Source of the DNA: Eucalyptus grandis
Taxonomy: Eukaryota; Streptophyta; Magnoliopsida; Myrtales; Myrtaceae
Direction: 5' to 3'
Assembly: GCF_016545825.1 (NCBI RefSeq)
Contig: NC_052618.1
Coordinates: 10,655,398 to 10,719,397 of the forward strand
Length of the DNA: 64,000 nucleotides
Shown piece by piece: positions 12,101 through 23,495 of the stretch (its first letter is position 1; every line of letters starts with the position of its first letter). Under the pieces are notes generated by a model. That model had not been told where the DNA came from, made no database searches, and was given only the letters and a program-made list of their open reading frames with translations. A program made the translations under genes and the position numbers.

Positions 12101-12416
12101 ACCAGAGTCACGGAGCAGGAAACCAGAGCATCTGTCATCTTCACATCTGTAGCCTTCCAAAATTGCACTTTCTTTGATATCATCAGGTTGCCCCTTAACA
12201 ATTAATTTACATTTGTTAACCCAAACAGTTAAAAAAATGCACATTCTCACAAGTCGACAGAAAAGATGCAACACGAGCAATCACAATCAAACCCTTAATG
12301 TAGAAAGTTACCAATTTGGCACAGCGAGGGCATGCACAAGCAAAGTGGTATTGTTCTCTAAGAGACTTCAGTCTAATCGTAGTGCTTCCAGCAGTTTCTA
12401 TATAGTTTATCAAGAC
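9139..12416 (-). pseudogene. Truncated ASHR1 copy (exons 8-14 only)
   Basis: Exon equivalents on the minus strand are 12416-12312, 12193-12103, 12031-11915, 11701-11605, 11067-10998, 10174-10111 and 9301-9139. Exons 1-7, with the start codon, MYND finger and the NHSCxPN part of the SET domain, are absent. Exon 11 is 97 bp instead of 98: one C of a CCC run is missing at about 11661, which shifts the frame. Its donor is also changed from GT to GC. Exons 8-10 and 12-14 otherwise stay readable, including HFACACPRC and the C-terminal EEARAEASHNLS. This is a recent, disabled duplicate. Confidence 0.9.
9583..9745. repeat. Tandem ~80-bp repeat in ASHR1 intron 13 (duplicate copy)
   Basis: Two units contain GCTAAAACA, a short gap, CAATGATTGTGTTAAGAGTG and a shared tail. 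The same pair occurs at about 50790-50955 in the intact gene, so this tandem duplication predates the segmental duplication. Confidence 0.75.
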
Positions 12417-13511
12417 CTTGCAGAAAAATTATTTCTGGTCAACATGATAGAATGAAGTATGAGCATGACATTGCTCGATGCCCCAAAGTATATCATACAG
12501 AGGTATAATCATCAAAGCAATCTTCTACACCATGATATGTTGGAGTAATGGGAAAGGAAAACACAAAATATATCTCAAAACAAACAGCCTCATAATTCTG
12601 ATTCATTATTATCCTACAACAAGAAGGTTGTGAACAGGCAATTTGACCAGATTTATGTGAATTAGTGCTACATAACCCACGATAAGCAATTAAATGCTTA
12701 TATCGATACACTGACTGGAGCATTGCAGCTGGTTTGGTGTAGAGGTTTAGGTTCAGGGTCTTAAAGTCACCATCACTTAAAGTTCAGTGGTTGAAAGTTT
12801 CAGCACTCATTTCGCAGCTTCATCCAGCAACCTTTAGTTAGGCAATGATGATGAAAAGAAGGTAAGAGATACCACAGCTAATTAACATCAATTGGCTGGA
12901 AGGGTGGCTTCTCTTTATCAATCCATTGGAGAAGCACGATCCACTAACAAGAATCTGCTGATCAAACTCAATAGTGAAATGCACACTGAATACCTTTCAT
13001 CTGGGAAAACATTTACAATTCCTTTTTTCCAACCTTAATTCTTCTGAAAGCTTATCATGGCGTCCAGCATTTGTTTCAGTTCCACAACATATTCAATAAA
13101 ATTCTGCTGGATTGTACTATCAAATTTTGGACTCAAAATGTCCAAAGCATAAAATTTTCTATTGTAGAAGGTCCAAGTCGAGATTCCACATCGAGGCTTT
13201 GCATCTACAAAACCATGAACCATGTTTGACGACTGATCAAAAGCAGTAATTTTTCCTGAAACAAATTTTTTTAAATATTCCTAAATTAGATAAGATATAG
13301 CTGAGTGCCAAGAATTCCCCATTAATCTATAAAAGATCACAGATTTCTGCAGCCTGACATCTGAAATTTCGTGCAGCATAATATAATTCAACATTAAATT
13401 ATTGGGAGTTGGACAGACTAGAAGACGCATAAGCAATGGTCATCACCATGTTGGAATACTGGAAACGAAGTTTTCCGTCATTATTCCTGGATGTCATGTT
13501 AAAGTTCTGTT

Positions 13512-13559
13512 GAAAAGATGCAACACGAGCAATCACAATGAAACTCTTAATGTAGAAGG
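13512..13559 (-). pseudogene. Third ASHR1 copy, left piece (intron 8 side of exon 8)
   Basis: This repeats sequence found at about 12254-12303 and 53717-53766 in the other two ASHR1 copies. It is cut at 13559 by the LTR retrotransposon and continues at 25609. Confidence 0.85.
13555..13559. repeat. Target-site duplication, left (GAAGG)
   Basis: GAAGG directly precedes the 5' LTR and is repeated at 25609-25613 directly after the 3' LTR. The host sequence GAAGGT/TACC is continuous with the ASHR1 copy once the element is removed. Confidence 0.9.
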
Positions 13560-14012
13560 TGTTGACACCTAAATTTTGATTAGGTTTTTTTAAATTAGGC
13601 CTTAGTCTCTTTCAATTTTTGTTTTTTCTTCGGACAATAATAAATAATAAAAACAACAAAAAAATAGTAAAAACAAACAAAAACAAAAAGAAAAACAAAA
13701 GCCCAGCCCCTCTCCTCTTTTCTTTTCCTTCACACAGGTCCGCGAGGCTCATCCGCGACCTAACCCGGCCCGGCCCCCTCTTTCCCTTTGTCTTCTTCCG
13801 TCTCTGCAAGACACACGCGGCGACGAAGACGCGCTCAAGCACAACCTACAACAGAGAGAGGAGCGTAGGCCGGTGGCTGAGAGGACGCAACATTGAAGGC
13901 GAGCTTGCCTCCGTGGAAGGGGGAAGATTTGACGCCGGTTCAGCCGCACCTAGGGCTGGTCGGCGTGCGAGGGCCGACGGCCGAACCTCCGTCGACCGGC
14001 CTCCTCCTTGCC

Positions 14013-14020
14013 TATAAATA
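14013..14020 (+). promoter_or_regulatory. LTR TATA box (5' LTR)
   Basis: TATAAATA followed by GAGGAGCACC is kept in the 3' LTR at 23979-23986. It probably marks the U3/R boundary and the start site of the element's RNA about 30 nt downstream. Confidence 0.7.
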
Positions 14021-14642
14021 GAGGAGCACCTCCGTTGACGAAAACACATCGCGAGCTCCGAGATCTTCCCACTGAGAGACTTCGGGGGAGGAATCGAAGA
14101 GCGAGCGAGAGAGGCGGAGCTTAAACGACCTCCCACCGAGAGACATCGGGGGAGGCCGCCGACGAGCGAACCTGCAGAGAGAGAGGGAGATCGAGTCGCA
14201 GTCCTTGGACACCCCCACTGAGAGACTTCAAGGGGGTCCGAGGACTCGCGGTCGCGGATCTGAGCCTCGCCGAAGGAGAAAGCAGAGATCCAAGGGAGAG
14301 AGAGGGTAACCCGGCGCCGAATATGGTCAGATCTGACCGTCCAGGATCCACCATCGCCGTCGTTGTCCACCGCGGTTGTCGCCGTCAGTCTGTCCTTGCC
14401 TTTGTTGCCGTCGCTTGTCTCCACCGTTGCTGCCTTCGATCGATCTAGCATCGTCGTCGTCGCCGCCCTTGTTCGAGGAAAGGTAAAAAGCCGCTTCTTT
14501 GTCACCCTTGCCGTTCATCGCAACTGTTTTCCGCTGACCTAGCCACCATCGCCATCGCCGTTGTCGCCCTCGTCGTTGCCGTCGCCACCGTAGTCGCCGT
14601 CGCCGCCGTAACGCCTCGGTTCCCGTCCTCTACGCCGTGGAT

Positions 14643-14664
14643 TCGCAAACCCTAGGGTTTGCGA
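14643..14664. repeat. 22-bp perfect palindrome around a telobox-like AAACCCTAGGGTTT
   Basis: The centre reads AAACCCTAGGGTTT and the symmetry extends four bases on each side. In the 3' LTR (near 24650) one base pair is lost, so the palindrome is imperfect there. Confidence 0.7.
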
Positions 14665-15613
14665 TTTCCCGTCACGATTCGGGTCGGTTCGGGTAGGGTT
14701 TTTGTAGGGGAGCCGGGTTGTGGAGCGGGTTGTCGGAGCGGTCGTCGGGCGGGCCGGTGTCCCCGAACGCTCGGCCACGACGCCGTTTTTTTTAAAAAAA
14801 AAATTTTGAGCCCGGCCCGAGTTAGACCCAACCGCGGATCCGACTCGGGTCGGCTTTTTAAGTTTTATTTTAAATAATATTTTAAATAAATAATAAATAA
14901 TTTATTTAAAAAAAAAATAAAAAATGATTTATTTTCAAAAAATATTTTTAAAAATGTTTAAAATGTTTTATTTTCCAAAAAAAATTGAGAAAAATAAAAA
15001 ATAATTTATTTTCCAAAAATTTGAAAAATATTAAAAAGTATTTTATTTTCCAAAAAATTAAAAAAAAATCAAAATATTCCATATTTTCCAAAAATGCCAA
15101 AAATCCAAAAAAGCCAAAAATTCATGAAAAAGTCCAAAAATTCAGAAAAAGCCAAAAAGACTTGTATTTTTCCAAAATACCAAAAATCAAAAAAAAAAAA
15201 ATCCATTTTATGTCAATTTTTTTTTAGAAAAAGACCTAAAAAATGTTTTTCCTCCCCACAAGTGCATGGAAAATCCCTCAAACATCCAAAACACCTCGGG
15301 ATTTAAATAAGATTAGGTACCGAAAGGGCATTAGTGATTAATTAGTGTAATCAAGTCCCCGATTCTAATTTCTCTGTTGCGCAGAGTGAGTATTTCTTCC
15401 GATACTTCACTTGGTTTCTAATCAACCCACCCCAAATCGATTAGTGGCGACTCCATTTTAAAAATTAATTTACAGGTTAAAAACTCAGACTATTAAAGTC
15501 GTGAATTGGTGGACTTGGGAGAGTCCGAGCATAATTAATTTCAGCCGAGCCATTAGCCTCCTTAGGCGCTCGTACCCGATTGCGGGTGCAGAAAAAAGAG
15601 GTCGCGACAGCTT

Positions 15614-15630
15614 CGCGACTCCGCTGGGGA
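15614..15630 (+). other. Primer-binding-site-like sequence
   Basis: CGCGACTCCGCTGGGGA lies 4 nt after the 5' LTR end. It resembles the GGCGACTCnnCTGGGGA sites reported for Ogre/Tat elements, usually assigned to a tRNA-Arg 3' end. The tRNA assignment is from memory. Confidence 0.55.
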
Positions 15631-16525
15631 CATTTGAGGACTTAGGCCTTTTTATCTTGTTTAAGCACTTTATTGACTTGTTTTTGTTTTTTTTTTTATT
15701 TTATGCAGGTCAGTACCTTAAAGGTTTATTTTAATTTTGGATTGTTTTGTGATTATAAATTGCTATGCATGCTTTAAATGTTTAAGCACTACATGTGGCA
15801 CACACAACCCGGCCGCCGGACCTGGGTGCCATAGGATATCTAGGATGATGTTAAGAAAGATACGACATCAAACGCGAAACTGCGATGTAGAGGTTGCCTT
15901 TTTTTTTCCCGAATTTCTTAGCCGAGGTTAGGAGGGTATACTGCTGACGCGAGACTGCGACGGGCAGATATCCTTTTAATTTCAACAAACCTTCTCAGTT
16001 AGAAATTGAGCCGCACATATCATGCGCATGTCTATGTGATTGCCATCAATTTTCTCATGTGAAGTAAGTTTTTATTTCGTGTAAGTTTTTATTTTGTGTA
16101 CTTTGCAATTTACTTACCTTCTTGTATATATTGATTAGTCCATGATTAGTGTAGGATTTAATATCACGGTCATCTAAATTTGGAAGTAATTGTCATAAAG
16201 TTTTTTTTTTAAAGTTAAAAATAAAATTTGCAAAAAATTACTTTCAGTTGATGTTTTTATTCTCAAGCATGTTACAAAATTCTTTTCTGCAAGAATTTTC
16301 ATTTGCCTCAAAAAAGGGGATAGAAATCTTTTTCAAAATTGTTGCAACTCATGCTTTCTTCGCCTTTTAAATTGAATATCTTTTTAGCTCATGTTAACAT
16401 GTCGCGTGCCCTTTTTTCAATCCATGTTTAGGAAATCCTCTACCTTTTCATGAATAAACAAAAATAGTAGGATTAGGTCATCATCATGGACCGACTCCCT
16501 ATCTACGCCTTGTCTTCACACATGC

Positions 16526-18118
16526 TTGTTTATTCATGGCCAGGTAATCACGGAACGTCAACGTTCACCAGTCCAGACTCGCTCAAAAGCAAGAGCAAGA
16601 ATGGCTGAAGAAAATGTACCAAGCCGTATTGCGGTCGTAGAAAGCGAAATGAAACAAGTCTTCAATGTGCTTCAACAACTTTCAAAGCAAATAGACTCCA
16701 TCCAGGGCAAACTCACTCCCGCCTCGGCCTCAATCAAGGTATTGTTGCCACAATCATCTACCAAGGGTGATCAAGGTGGAGATGCCGATGATAACGTGCC
16801 CGAATTGGAGGATAATCCACACCCAACCGCAATTAAGAAAGCTAAGCCAGACAGTTTGTCTAAAACTGAGCATGACAGATGTCTCAAAAAGCTTTAGGAG
16901 AGACTGAAACAACTGCAAGGCCTCCAAGATCCTACTTTGACGGACCTCGCCATTTATTCTAACGTCAAAATGCCGGAAAAATTCAAAATGCCTAAGTTTG
17001 AGAAGTATGATGGCATGACTTGCCCGAGGGCTCATTTGCAAATGTACTTGGTTCGAATGACCTAATACGTTAATAATGCACCATTAATGATCTAGTTGTT
17101 CTAATCAAGTCTAGTAGGCCCAGCCCTAAGGTGGTACATCACGAAGAACATGAACCTCCTCGAAACATGGAGCGAAGTGAGTGAGGCATTCCTCAAGCAG
17201 TATAAGTTCATAATGGACATTACCCCTTCTCGTGAGGATCTTGAGCGTACCAAAAAGATAAAGCATGAATCGTTCAAAGAATATACTATTAGATGGAGGA
17301 ATCGCCGCCCAAATCAGTCCCGAACCAACCGATTTCGAACCGAGAAAATGTTTATCAAAACCCTCCCTTACGAGTACCGCAATTGAATGGTAATCATGAT
17401 CGCCGAATCATTTAATCAACTTATTCCAGTAGGGGAGCAAATCGAGATAGGGTTGAAGGATGGTTGGTTCACTAAACCTGCACCCATGGGCAGGTTCATC
17501 ATGAAGAAAGATAAAGAACCCCTAGTAGATGTCAATGCGACCTACAATCATTCTCCAACAATTCAGACAAGTGCAAGACAGCAACAGACCACTGGCCGTT
17601 AACCGCCCTAGCACTACAACAACAGGAGACAATTCACTTCACTTCCCGGATCTCCATCACAGGTTTTGGCAATCCTCCAGAATAAGAACCTCCTCTTGAC
17701 TGAGCCAAAGCGACCAAATGCCGAAAACTTCTCCAGCTATGACTCGTCCAAAAAATGCGACTATCACATGGGAGAAGTGGGGCACTCGACTGATGAGTGT
17801 TTTGCCCTCAAGAGTCGAATCCAGAACTTGTTAGACACTAAAGCTTTCTCATTCCAGAGCAATTCGCTCCCTGATCACATCGACAAAGTAAATGCGATAT
17901 TCAGTTCTAAAGACAGTCAGAGCAGAAATGTCGAAGCACATACCGCTGACATTCATCAAGGGCTGGTGAAGGCCAAGTATTATTTAGGCAATGAAGTGCC
18001 ACCCTTAGCAACAGAGAAAGAAGGCCAGATGACATGACCACCATGTTTGGAGACCTTTTCATGGGCGCCATCAACGAAGGACCGTCAGGGGAAATGGGTG
18101 CAGGCCCGCTCAAGTAGA
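16526..18118 (+). pseudogene. Decayed gag of the LTR retrotransposon
   Basis: One reading frame runs from 16526 to 18037, broken by in-frame stops at 16895, 17063, 17093, 17102, 17384 and 17600. A frameshift at about 18030 leads to a tail MTTMFGDLFMGAINEG. Between the stops it reads as gypsy gag: an N-terminal coiled-coil-like region, KFKMPKFEKYDG, PRAHLQMYLVRM, ALRWYITKN, WSEVSEAFLKQYKF and HESFKEYTIRWRN. Near the C-terminus is a CX2H...HX4C-type cluster (CDYHMGEVGHSTDEC), as in Tat/Ogre gag. No pol frame follows. Confidence 0.85.
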
Positions 18119-21100
18119 ACCCTTTTTAATTTCCTTTCGTATTCCCCTACGTGGGAACTTGTACATCTTTCTTAAGTCTGGCTTGTTTTTATTTTCAACA
18201 TCAGTTCCGCTTGAGGAACTAACTTTTGAAAACACTTTTCCAAAATGTAAATCCACCTATTAAATAAAGTTGAAAATATTTTGAGAGCATCAGGCGGTAT
18301 CCCAAACCAGCCCGGTGATGCTATCCAACCATGAAAAAATTATCATCCAAGAAGAATACTGAGGGCTGGGCTTCCTCATGCTTTTTCTCTCCCAAAGACG
18401 TATTTTGAAAATAAAAAATATTATATCACTCAAAAACTTTTGTCAAAACAAGATCATAAATTTAAACACATTTGTCTTTCTAACCTTCTCATTTTATGTT
18501 TCAGAACATCATCCCCTTTGATTTAGTGTGACAAAAGGTATTTGAAACTAGCACATCGTGTGAACAAACCAAACTCGAGAACACATTTTCAAGAAAGCGG
18601 GGGCAAACAAAAAGGAGCATCCCGTTTCAAGAAAAGGGGTAAGTCTTATTCCCTTAACATAATATTGAGAATGACAACCCCTCTCTTCTATTTACAGGAT
18701 ACAAAAGGTGAGACGTAATAGGTACAAGCATACAGTTGAAATCGAAGCATCCATGACATGCCTCACTCCTGCCCAGCTCCATCCTAAGCCAAAGGACTAT
18801 ATTGTCACATGACATGCCTAAATAGCTAGATGTTACAGTTTCAACTTCGACGAGCCCAGAAGCATAAGAAAGAAGTTCCTTCTCTTCCTTTAAAGTGATT
18901 ACTGTCAACATGGAAGAAAATCTAGATGGTCAAGGCGATCTATAGCCCCACACCCTGGACAATGACTTTGGAATCTAGAAGCTTCACTCCAGATGCATAT
19001 TCTGCCAAGGAGTAATTGCCATCAGAAAGCTTGAGATTTTGATCTTAGATTCCATAGAAGCTTGAGGTACATGACTTTTGCCCAATGATGCTATAGTTAA
19101 AGACAGAAGGAGAAATTCCACAGAAGGAAGGCGTTGAAGATGAATCAACGACTAACAATCATGCATACATGGTCACAAATGAGGAAAGCCAACTGAAGGA
19201 TACATTGAACTATGCCAAGATAAAGGGTCATCATCGACATTCAAATATCCTTAAGAGCTAGCACAAACAAACTTTGGGGAAGGGTAATTCGGTATCGTTT
19301 CCAATACTTCTACTATCTAAACTCGCTTTTGACGTATTTTCCCTATTGACAAGAAACATTGGGAATCAAAAACCAAACTTGATGGTCAATATTGGCCAAG
19401 TGAGGTTCATGAGAATGACCCATATCGAATTCACTTGACCTCGTGTAAAGAGACATGACATCCATAAGCTAATTAAAGAGAATAATTAACCTGACGAAGC
19501 AAGGGACATAGGACTTTGCGTCCCCCTCTCACTTCAGGTTCACCCAATCATATGCAAACTAGTGAAGGGTAAAGTTGTATCGCTTCCAGTTATTCGACTC
19601 TTGAAAGAGTTCATGACTAACGCATTCCCTCTTGTTTGTTGCAGGATCACCTGACTGTCAAAAGCAAGGATAACAAATCAATGAGAAGCACGTCAGACTC
19701 TGATAAGCTCTTCCAAGCGAAATGGCTTCCTGATTAATCGCTAAAGCTAATGAAAGAAACCTTTTAGGCCTCAAATGACGTGCAATTTTGGCCCTACTAA
19801 TTGATCTATCACCACATCTTCTCTTCTACAGGGGCAAAAGCAAAAAAACCCATCAAATCAATGATCAGATCCCCAACATTGACTGATTGTTCGTGTGGGA
19901 CGACCATCGATACCCATTTGTGAATAACTCGTTTGATGTTCAAAATTCAACACATTTGTAAGTACAATACCACCAAGTAAATACCCCTAAAGCTATTAAT
20001 AGGGTTTCTTGAGTAAAAACCATTCATTTGTTTTGAGAATACAAACTTTCTCACATTTAAAATGTTGCATGGCTTTTCCAAATGGATTTTGCATGATGAT
20101 TTTGTCTATCTAAATCACTGATTCCATTGAGAATTATTAGAATAAACAGCTAATTGAAGAATACAAGATTGATCGAACTTGCTGGATAAGGTACGTCAGA
20201 ATGATGAAAGGCAAGCCATATCCTACACACAGTCCCCCATCTATACACTTGTGAGATAAGTGCAGAAGATTCCATGACTGCATGGTAAAGAGTTTTCTCG
20301 CGAATGGTACGATAACCAAAATAGTGAGAGGCATTTCATTGCTCACCCCTTTGAGCCCCATACATTAGTGAAGCTTCTCTCATACCCCCGTCAAGAACCA
20401 CCCCACTATACACTTGTGAGATAAGTGTAGAAGATTCCATTTGGGCAAATAGGAGGCGAAGCTTTGAGCCCCATACATTAGTGAAGCATCACAAGGTGAG
20501 AAGAGAGATAGAAATTTTCTTGCTCGCACTTGCATAAATCTTTGGGTGTTCTTATTGCATATGAATACTCACGTTATTTTAAGTGCCCTAGAATGACGAA
20601 GAGCAATTCTTTCTCTATGCACTTGTATTCATTGTACAACCTAATTGAGTCTGTAATTTCACCATCACATGGAGGCAAAACAGAAGTTACTGCCATTTAA
20701 GCAGCATAGCCCAGAGCGTTGACTGAAGATGAAGACTCAAGAGTCTAAATAACGGTGCTTCGATTGAACTTGTCTAGATCAATTCCTCAAACAACAAAAA
20801 TGAAAAAAACTAGGGGCATAAAAAAGCAGTGTACTTGGTAAAAGAAAGGTCAAATGCCCATAAATGAAAAGTTGGGATAAAAAAATAGAAGCATGAAAAA
20901 GCAGTGTGCCTAGTAAAAAGTAAGGCCAATGCCCCCAGCAAAAAATACAGTCAATTGTATTCCCTAGAGAAGTTGCTGTTGTGGTTCAATTGATAGAGCC
21001 TTCATCTGACAGTGAGAAGAAAGACTGGTGATAAATGCCAAGGCAATCACCAGCTTTCACCCTTTTACACATGAGTCAAGTCTACATTACATCCCATTGT

Positions 21101-21690
21101 AAAAGTCTCTTCAGACTAGGGGCACTTCAATTAACTTAGGATTTCATATGTCTATAAGCATCGTTCGAAGAAGTACGAGCAAGACTATTCTATCTCTTTT
21201 CGCAGGACTCTTGACTTGCGAACCCGGAGATGATCGTGCGGCACTTCGTTCATGAGCCTTGACCTTGATGGTCCCATTTGATGAGCTATTGACCAAGTTT
21301 TCATCACAATTTCAACAAAGACCTCTCACATTGGTAAAGTCGTACCACTTGCGAGAATACTCAGACCCCTGCTGATGTGATGACAGTGAGAAGTGTGGTC
21401 ATTATAAATCCTGCATCAATGGTCAGGATAGCCTTTTCCATGAGAGTGGGCGAAAAGTACTTTCAGACTGAAAGTCCCTCATCTGGCATGCTCAAGACAT
21501 CCGCATTCTAAATGAAGGTTGTCTTTCAAAATCTTCCCCAGTGGAATTCGAATGATGCAAAACTGACAAAATTATCATGCATGAATCTCATTTGAACTCA
21601 TGAATTTACAACACATACAATCATGTGTGCATACCGTGCAAATAGCAGACATACTCTCAGAGATCAAAGATATTGCCAGGTAAGCATATC
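18119..21690 (+). other. Non-coding internal region of the LTR element
   Basis: About 3.5 kb between gag and the minisatellites. I saw no pol motif in any frame; open frames are short and composition is ordinary. A 29-nt-scale local repeat (ATACACTTGTGAGATAAGTG at about 20243 and 20408, with CATACATTAGTGAAGC) is the only clear internal structure. Confidence 0.6.
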
Positions 21691-22230
21691 CCTATCCCCA
21701 TTTGTCTTAAGGTACCTACCACTGTCCGGGTACTCTCTTCTTGACACTCGACTTGTTCGAGTCGTCCCTTGAGTTTTGGTGCTTGCAACTGTCTAAGTAT
21801 CCCTTTGTCTTTGAGTACCCACCACTTGCCGGGTATCCCCTTGTTTTTAAGTGCATGCCGTTACTCAGGTGCTCCCTCTATTGACACTCGATTTGTCTTT
21901 AAAGTTTGGATGCTTGCGACTGTCCAAGTATCTTCTTGTCTTCGAGTACCGGCCATCGTTCGGATACTCCCTTTTCATGACACTCAACCTGCCCGAGTTG
22001 TCCCCAAATAATATAGTAGTTGTTTAAGCATTCCACTGTGTTATGCATTTGCAGTTACCCAGGTATGCTCTTTTATCATCATGACACTTGGACCTGCCTG
22101 AGTGGTCCCAGATCATATCATTAAATACTTGTGTTCATCCAAGTATTCCAGTACTTTGTACACCTGCGGCTACCCAGGTGTTCTAGCCCTTTTGAGTGCC
22201 TGCGGCCATCCAAGTAAGCCTCGTGCTACA
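21690..22230 (+). repeat. Diverged minisatellite region in the LTR element
   Basis: Short degenerate units of the form GTxCCTGCxGCCATCCAAGTA / TATCCCCTTGTCTTTGAGTACC recur, alternating with GACACTCGACTTG-type spacers. The units are too diverged to give a clean period by eye. Confidence 0.6.
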
Positions 22231-22242
22231 TTCAAGTTTATG

Positions 22243-22675
22243 TTACTAGGAGGTGAGAGACCTTCACGAATATGCGGGGCACGTCCTCGATATTCCCAAT
22301 TACCAGGAGGTGAGAGACCTTCATAAATATCCAAGGTACGTCCTCGATATTCCTTTTACCAGGAGGTGAGAAACCTTCATGAATATCCAAGGTACGTCAT
22401 CGATATTCCAACTACTAGGAGGTGGGAGACCTTCATGAATATCCAAGGTACGTCCTCGATATTCCAACTACTAGGAGGTGGGAGACCTTCACGAATATCC
22501 CAGGTATGTCCTTGATATTCCCTTTACTAAGAGGTGAGAGACCTTCATGAATACGCGAGGCACGTCCTCGATATTCCCTTTACCAGGAGGTGAGAGACCT
22601 TCATGAATATGCGAGGCATGCCCTCGATATTCTCAATTACCAGGAGGTGAGAGACCTTCATGAATATCTCAGGTA
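22243..22675 (+). repeat. Minisatellite array A (~55-bp unit, about 8 copies)
   Basis: Each unit contains AGGAGGTGAGAGACCTTCAT, GAATATCCAAGG and TACGTCCTCGATATTCC. Units begin near 22246, 22301, 22357, 22412, 22470, 22526, 22583 and 22639. Variation between units is mostly substitutions. Confidence 0.85.
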
Positions 22676-23050
22676 CCCATTCGATACTTGTGATCATCTA
22701 GGTATCCTCCAAGAGTTTGTGTTTGTGATCCTCCAAGTACCCTTCGATACTTGTGATCATCTAGGTATCCTCCAAGAGTTTGTACTTGTGATCATCCAAG
22801 TACCCTTTTGATCATTCAGGTATCCCCCAAGAGTTTGTACCTGTGATCGTCCAGGTACCCCTTTGATACTTGTGATCATCTAGGTATCCCCCAAGAGTTT
22901 ATACCTGTGATCGTCCAGGTACCCCTTCGATACTTGTGATCATCCAGGTATCCCCTAAGAGTTTGTACCTGTGATCGTCCAGGTACATCTTCAATACTTG
23001 TGATCATCCAGGTACCCTCCAAGAGTTTGTACTTGTGATCATCCAAGTAC
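22676..23050 (+). repeat. Minisatellite array B (~60-bp composite unit)
   Basis: Alternating half-units built on ACTTGTGATCATCCAGGTA and CCCCAAGAGTTTGTACCTGT, about six copies. The array directly follows array A. Confidence 0.8.
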
Positions 23051-23079
23051 AATCTCCCAACAAACAGATGCCTTGAGAA

Positions 23080-23240
23080 AGGTCAGCGCATCTCTCGTCA
23101 AGGCGACCGAAGAAAGGTTCGGGTCCTGGAAAAGCAATTCCCTATCAAGGCGACCGAAGAAAGGTTCGAGTCCTAGACAAACCACTTATTGCTCCAATAG
23201 GCGATCGAAGAATGGTTTGGGTCCTGGAGAAGCAATCTCC
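23080..23240 (+). repeat. Minisatellite array C (~56-bp unit, 3 copies)
   Basis: Units contain AAGGCGACCGAAGAAAGGTT and CGGGTCCTGGA followed by an AGCAAT or AACCACT tail. It is the last array before the 3' LTR. Confidence 0.7.
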
Positions 23241-23480
23241 TCATGCAACAGGTAAGATGACGCCTTGATACTTGCCAAAACTCGGGGTTCACACCCTATC
23301 TCACTCATTCCTGGTAAGTAACTATAGGTATCTTCTTATCTGTCTTAGTATATGTAATGTTATATTGCTCATTTTCTGCATAGGACACTAGGTCCTAAAT
23401 ATCATACAATCTATTGCATATGTATAGACAAAATTTAGGTATCAGGTTTGTCTTTGAATGCAATCTCTGCGAACTCACCT

Positions 23481-23495
23481 TCAAAGAAGGGTAGC
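23481..23495 (+). other. Purine-rich tract before the 3' LTR
   Basis: TCAAAGAAGGGTAGC directly precedes TGTTGACACC. It is a weak but well-placed polypurine tract candidate for plus-strand priming. Confidence 0.45.

Larger units (their letters stand above)
9041..13516. repeat. Segmental duplication of the ASHR1 3' half
   Basis: This block is collinear with 50249-54950 of the intact ASHR1 gene, introns included, so it arose at DNA level and not by retroposition. Relative to the intact locus it lacks about 265 bp corresponding to 51549-51811 in intron 12. The right end joins a second copy of the exon-8 region with shared bases GAAAA (13512-13516) at the junction. Confidence 0.9.
13560..15609 (+). 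repeat. 5' LTR
   Basis: About 2.05 kb, bounded by TG and CA. It has a GC-rich first half with many spurious open frames on both strands, a TATA box, and a very A-rich segment (about 14870-15235, CCAAAAA-type repeats). A conserved stretch GGTACCGAAAGGGCATTAG follows near 15316, and the terminus contains ATTAGTGGCGACTCC near 15440. Confidence 0.9.

Noticed and set aside
12174..12455. 93-codon plus-strand open frame repeated at 53631-53912
   Set aside because: Antisense to ASHR1 exons 8 and 9 in the intact gene and its duplicate; a shadow frame.
13846..14505. 219-codon open frame on the minus strand, with a matching 181-codon frame in the 3' LTR
   Set aside because: It lies wholly in the GC-rich part of the LTR around the TATA box, changes frame between the two LTRs and has no domain. 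A composition artefact.
20960..21000. tRNA-like GTGGTTCAATTGATAGAGCC
   Set aside because: Only a fragment resembles a tRNA; no complete cloverleaf with acceptor stem and anticodon arm could be drawn.
22243..23050. CRISPR-like regularly spaced repeats
   Set aside because: The units are contiguous minisatellite copies without unique spacers, inside a plant LTR retrotransposon.
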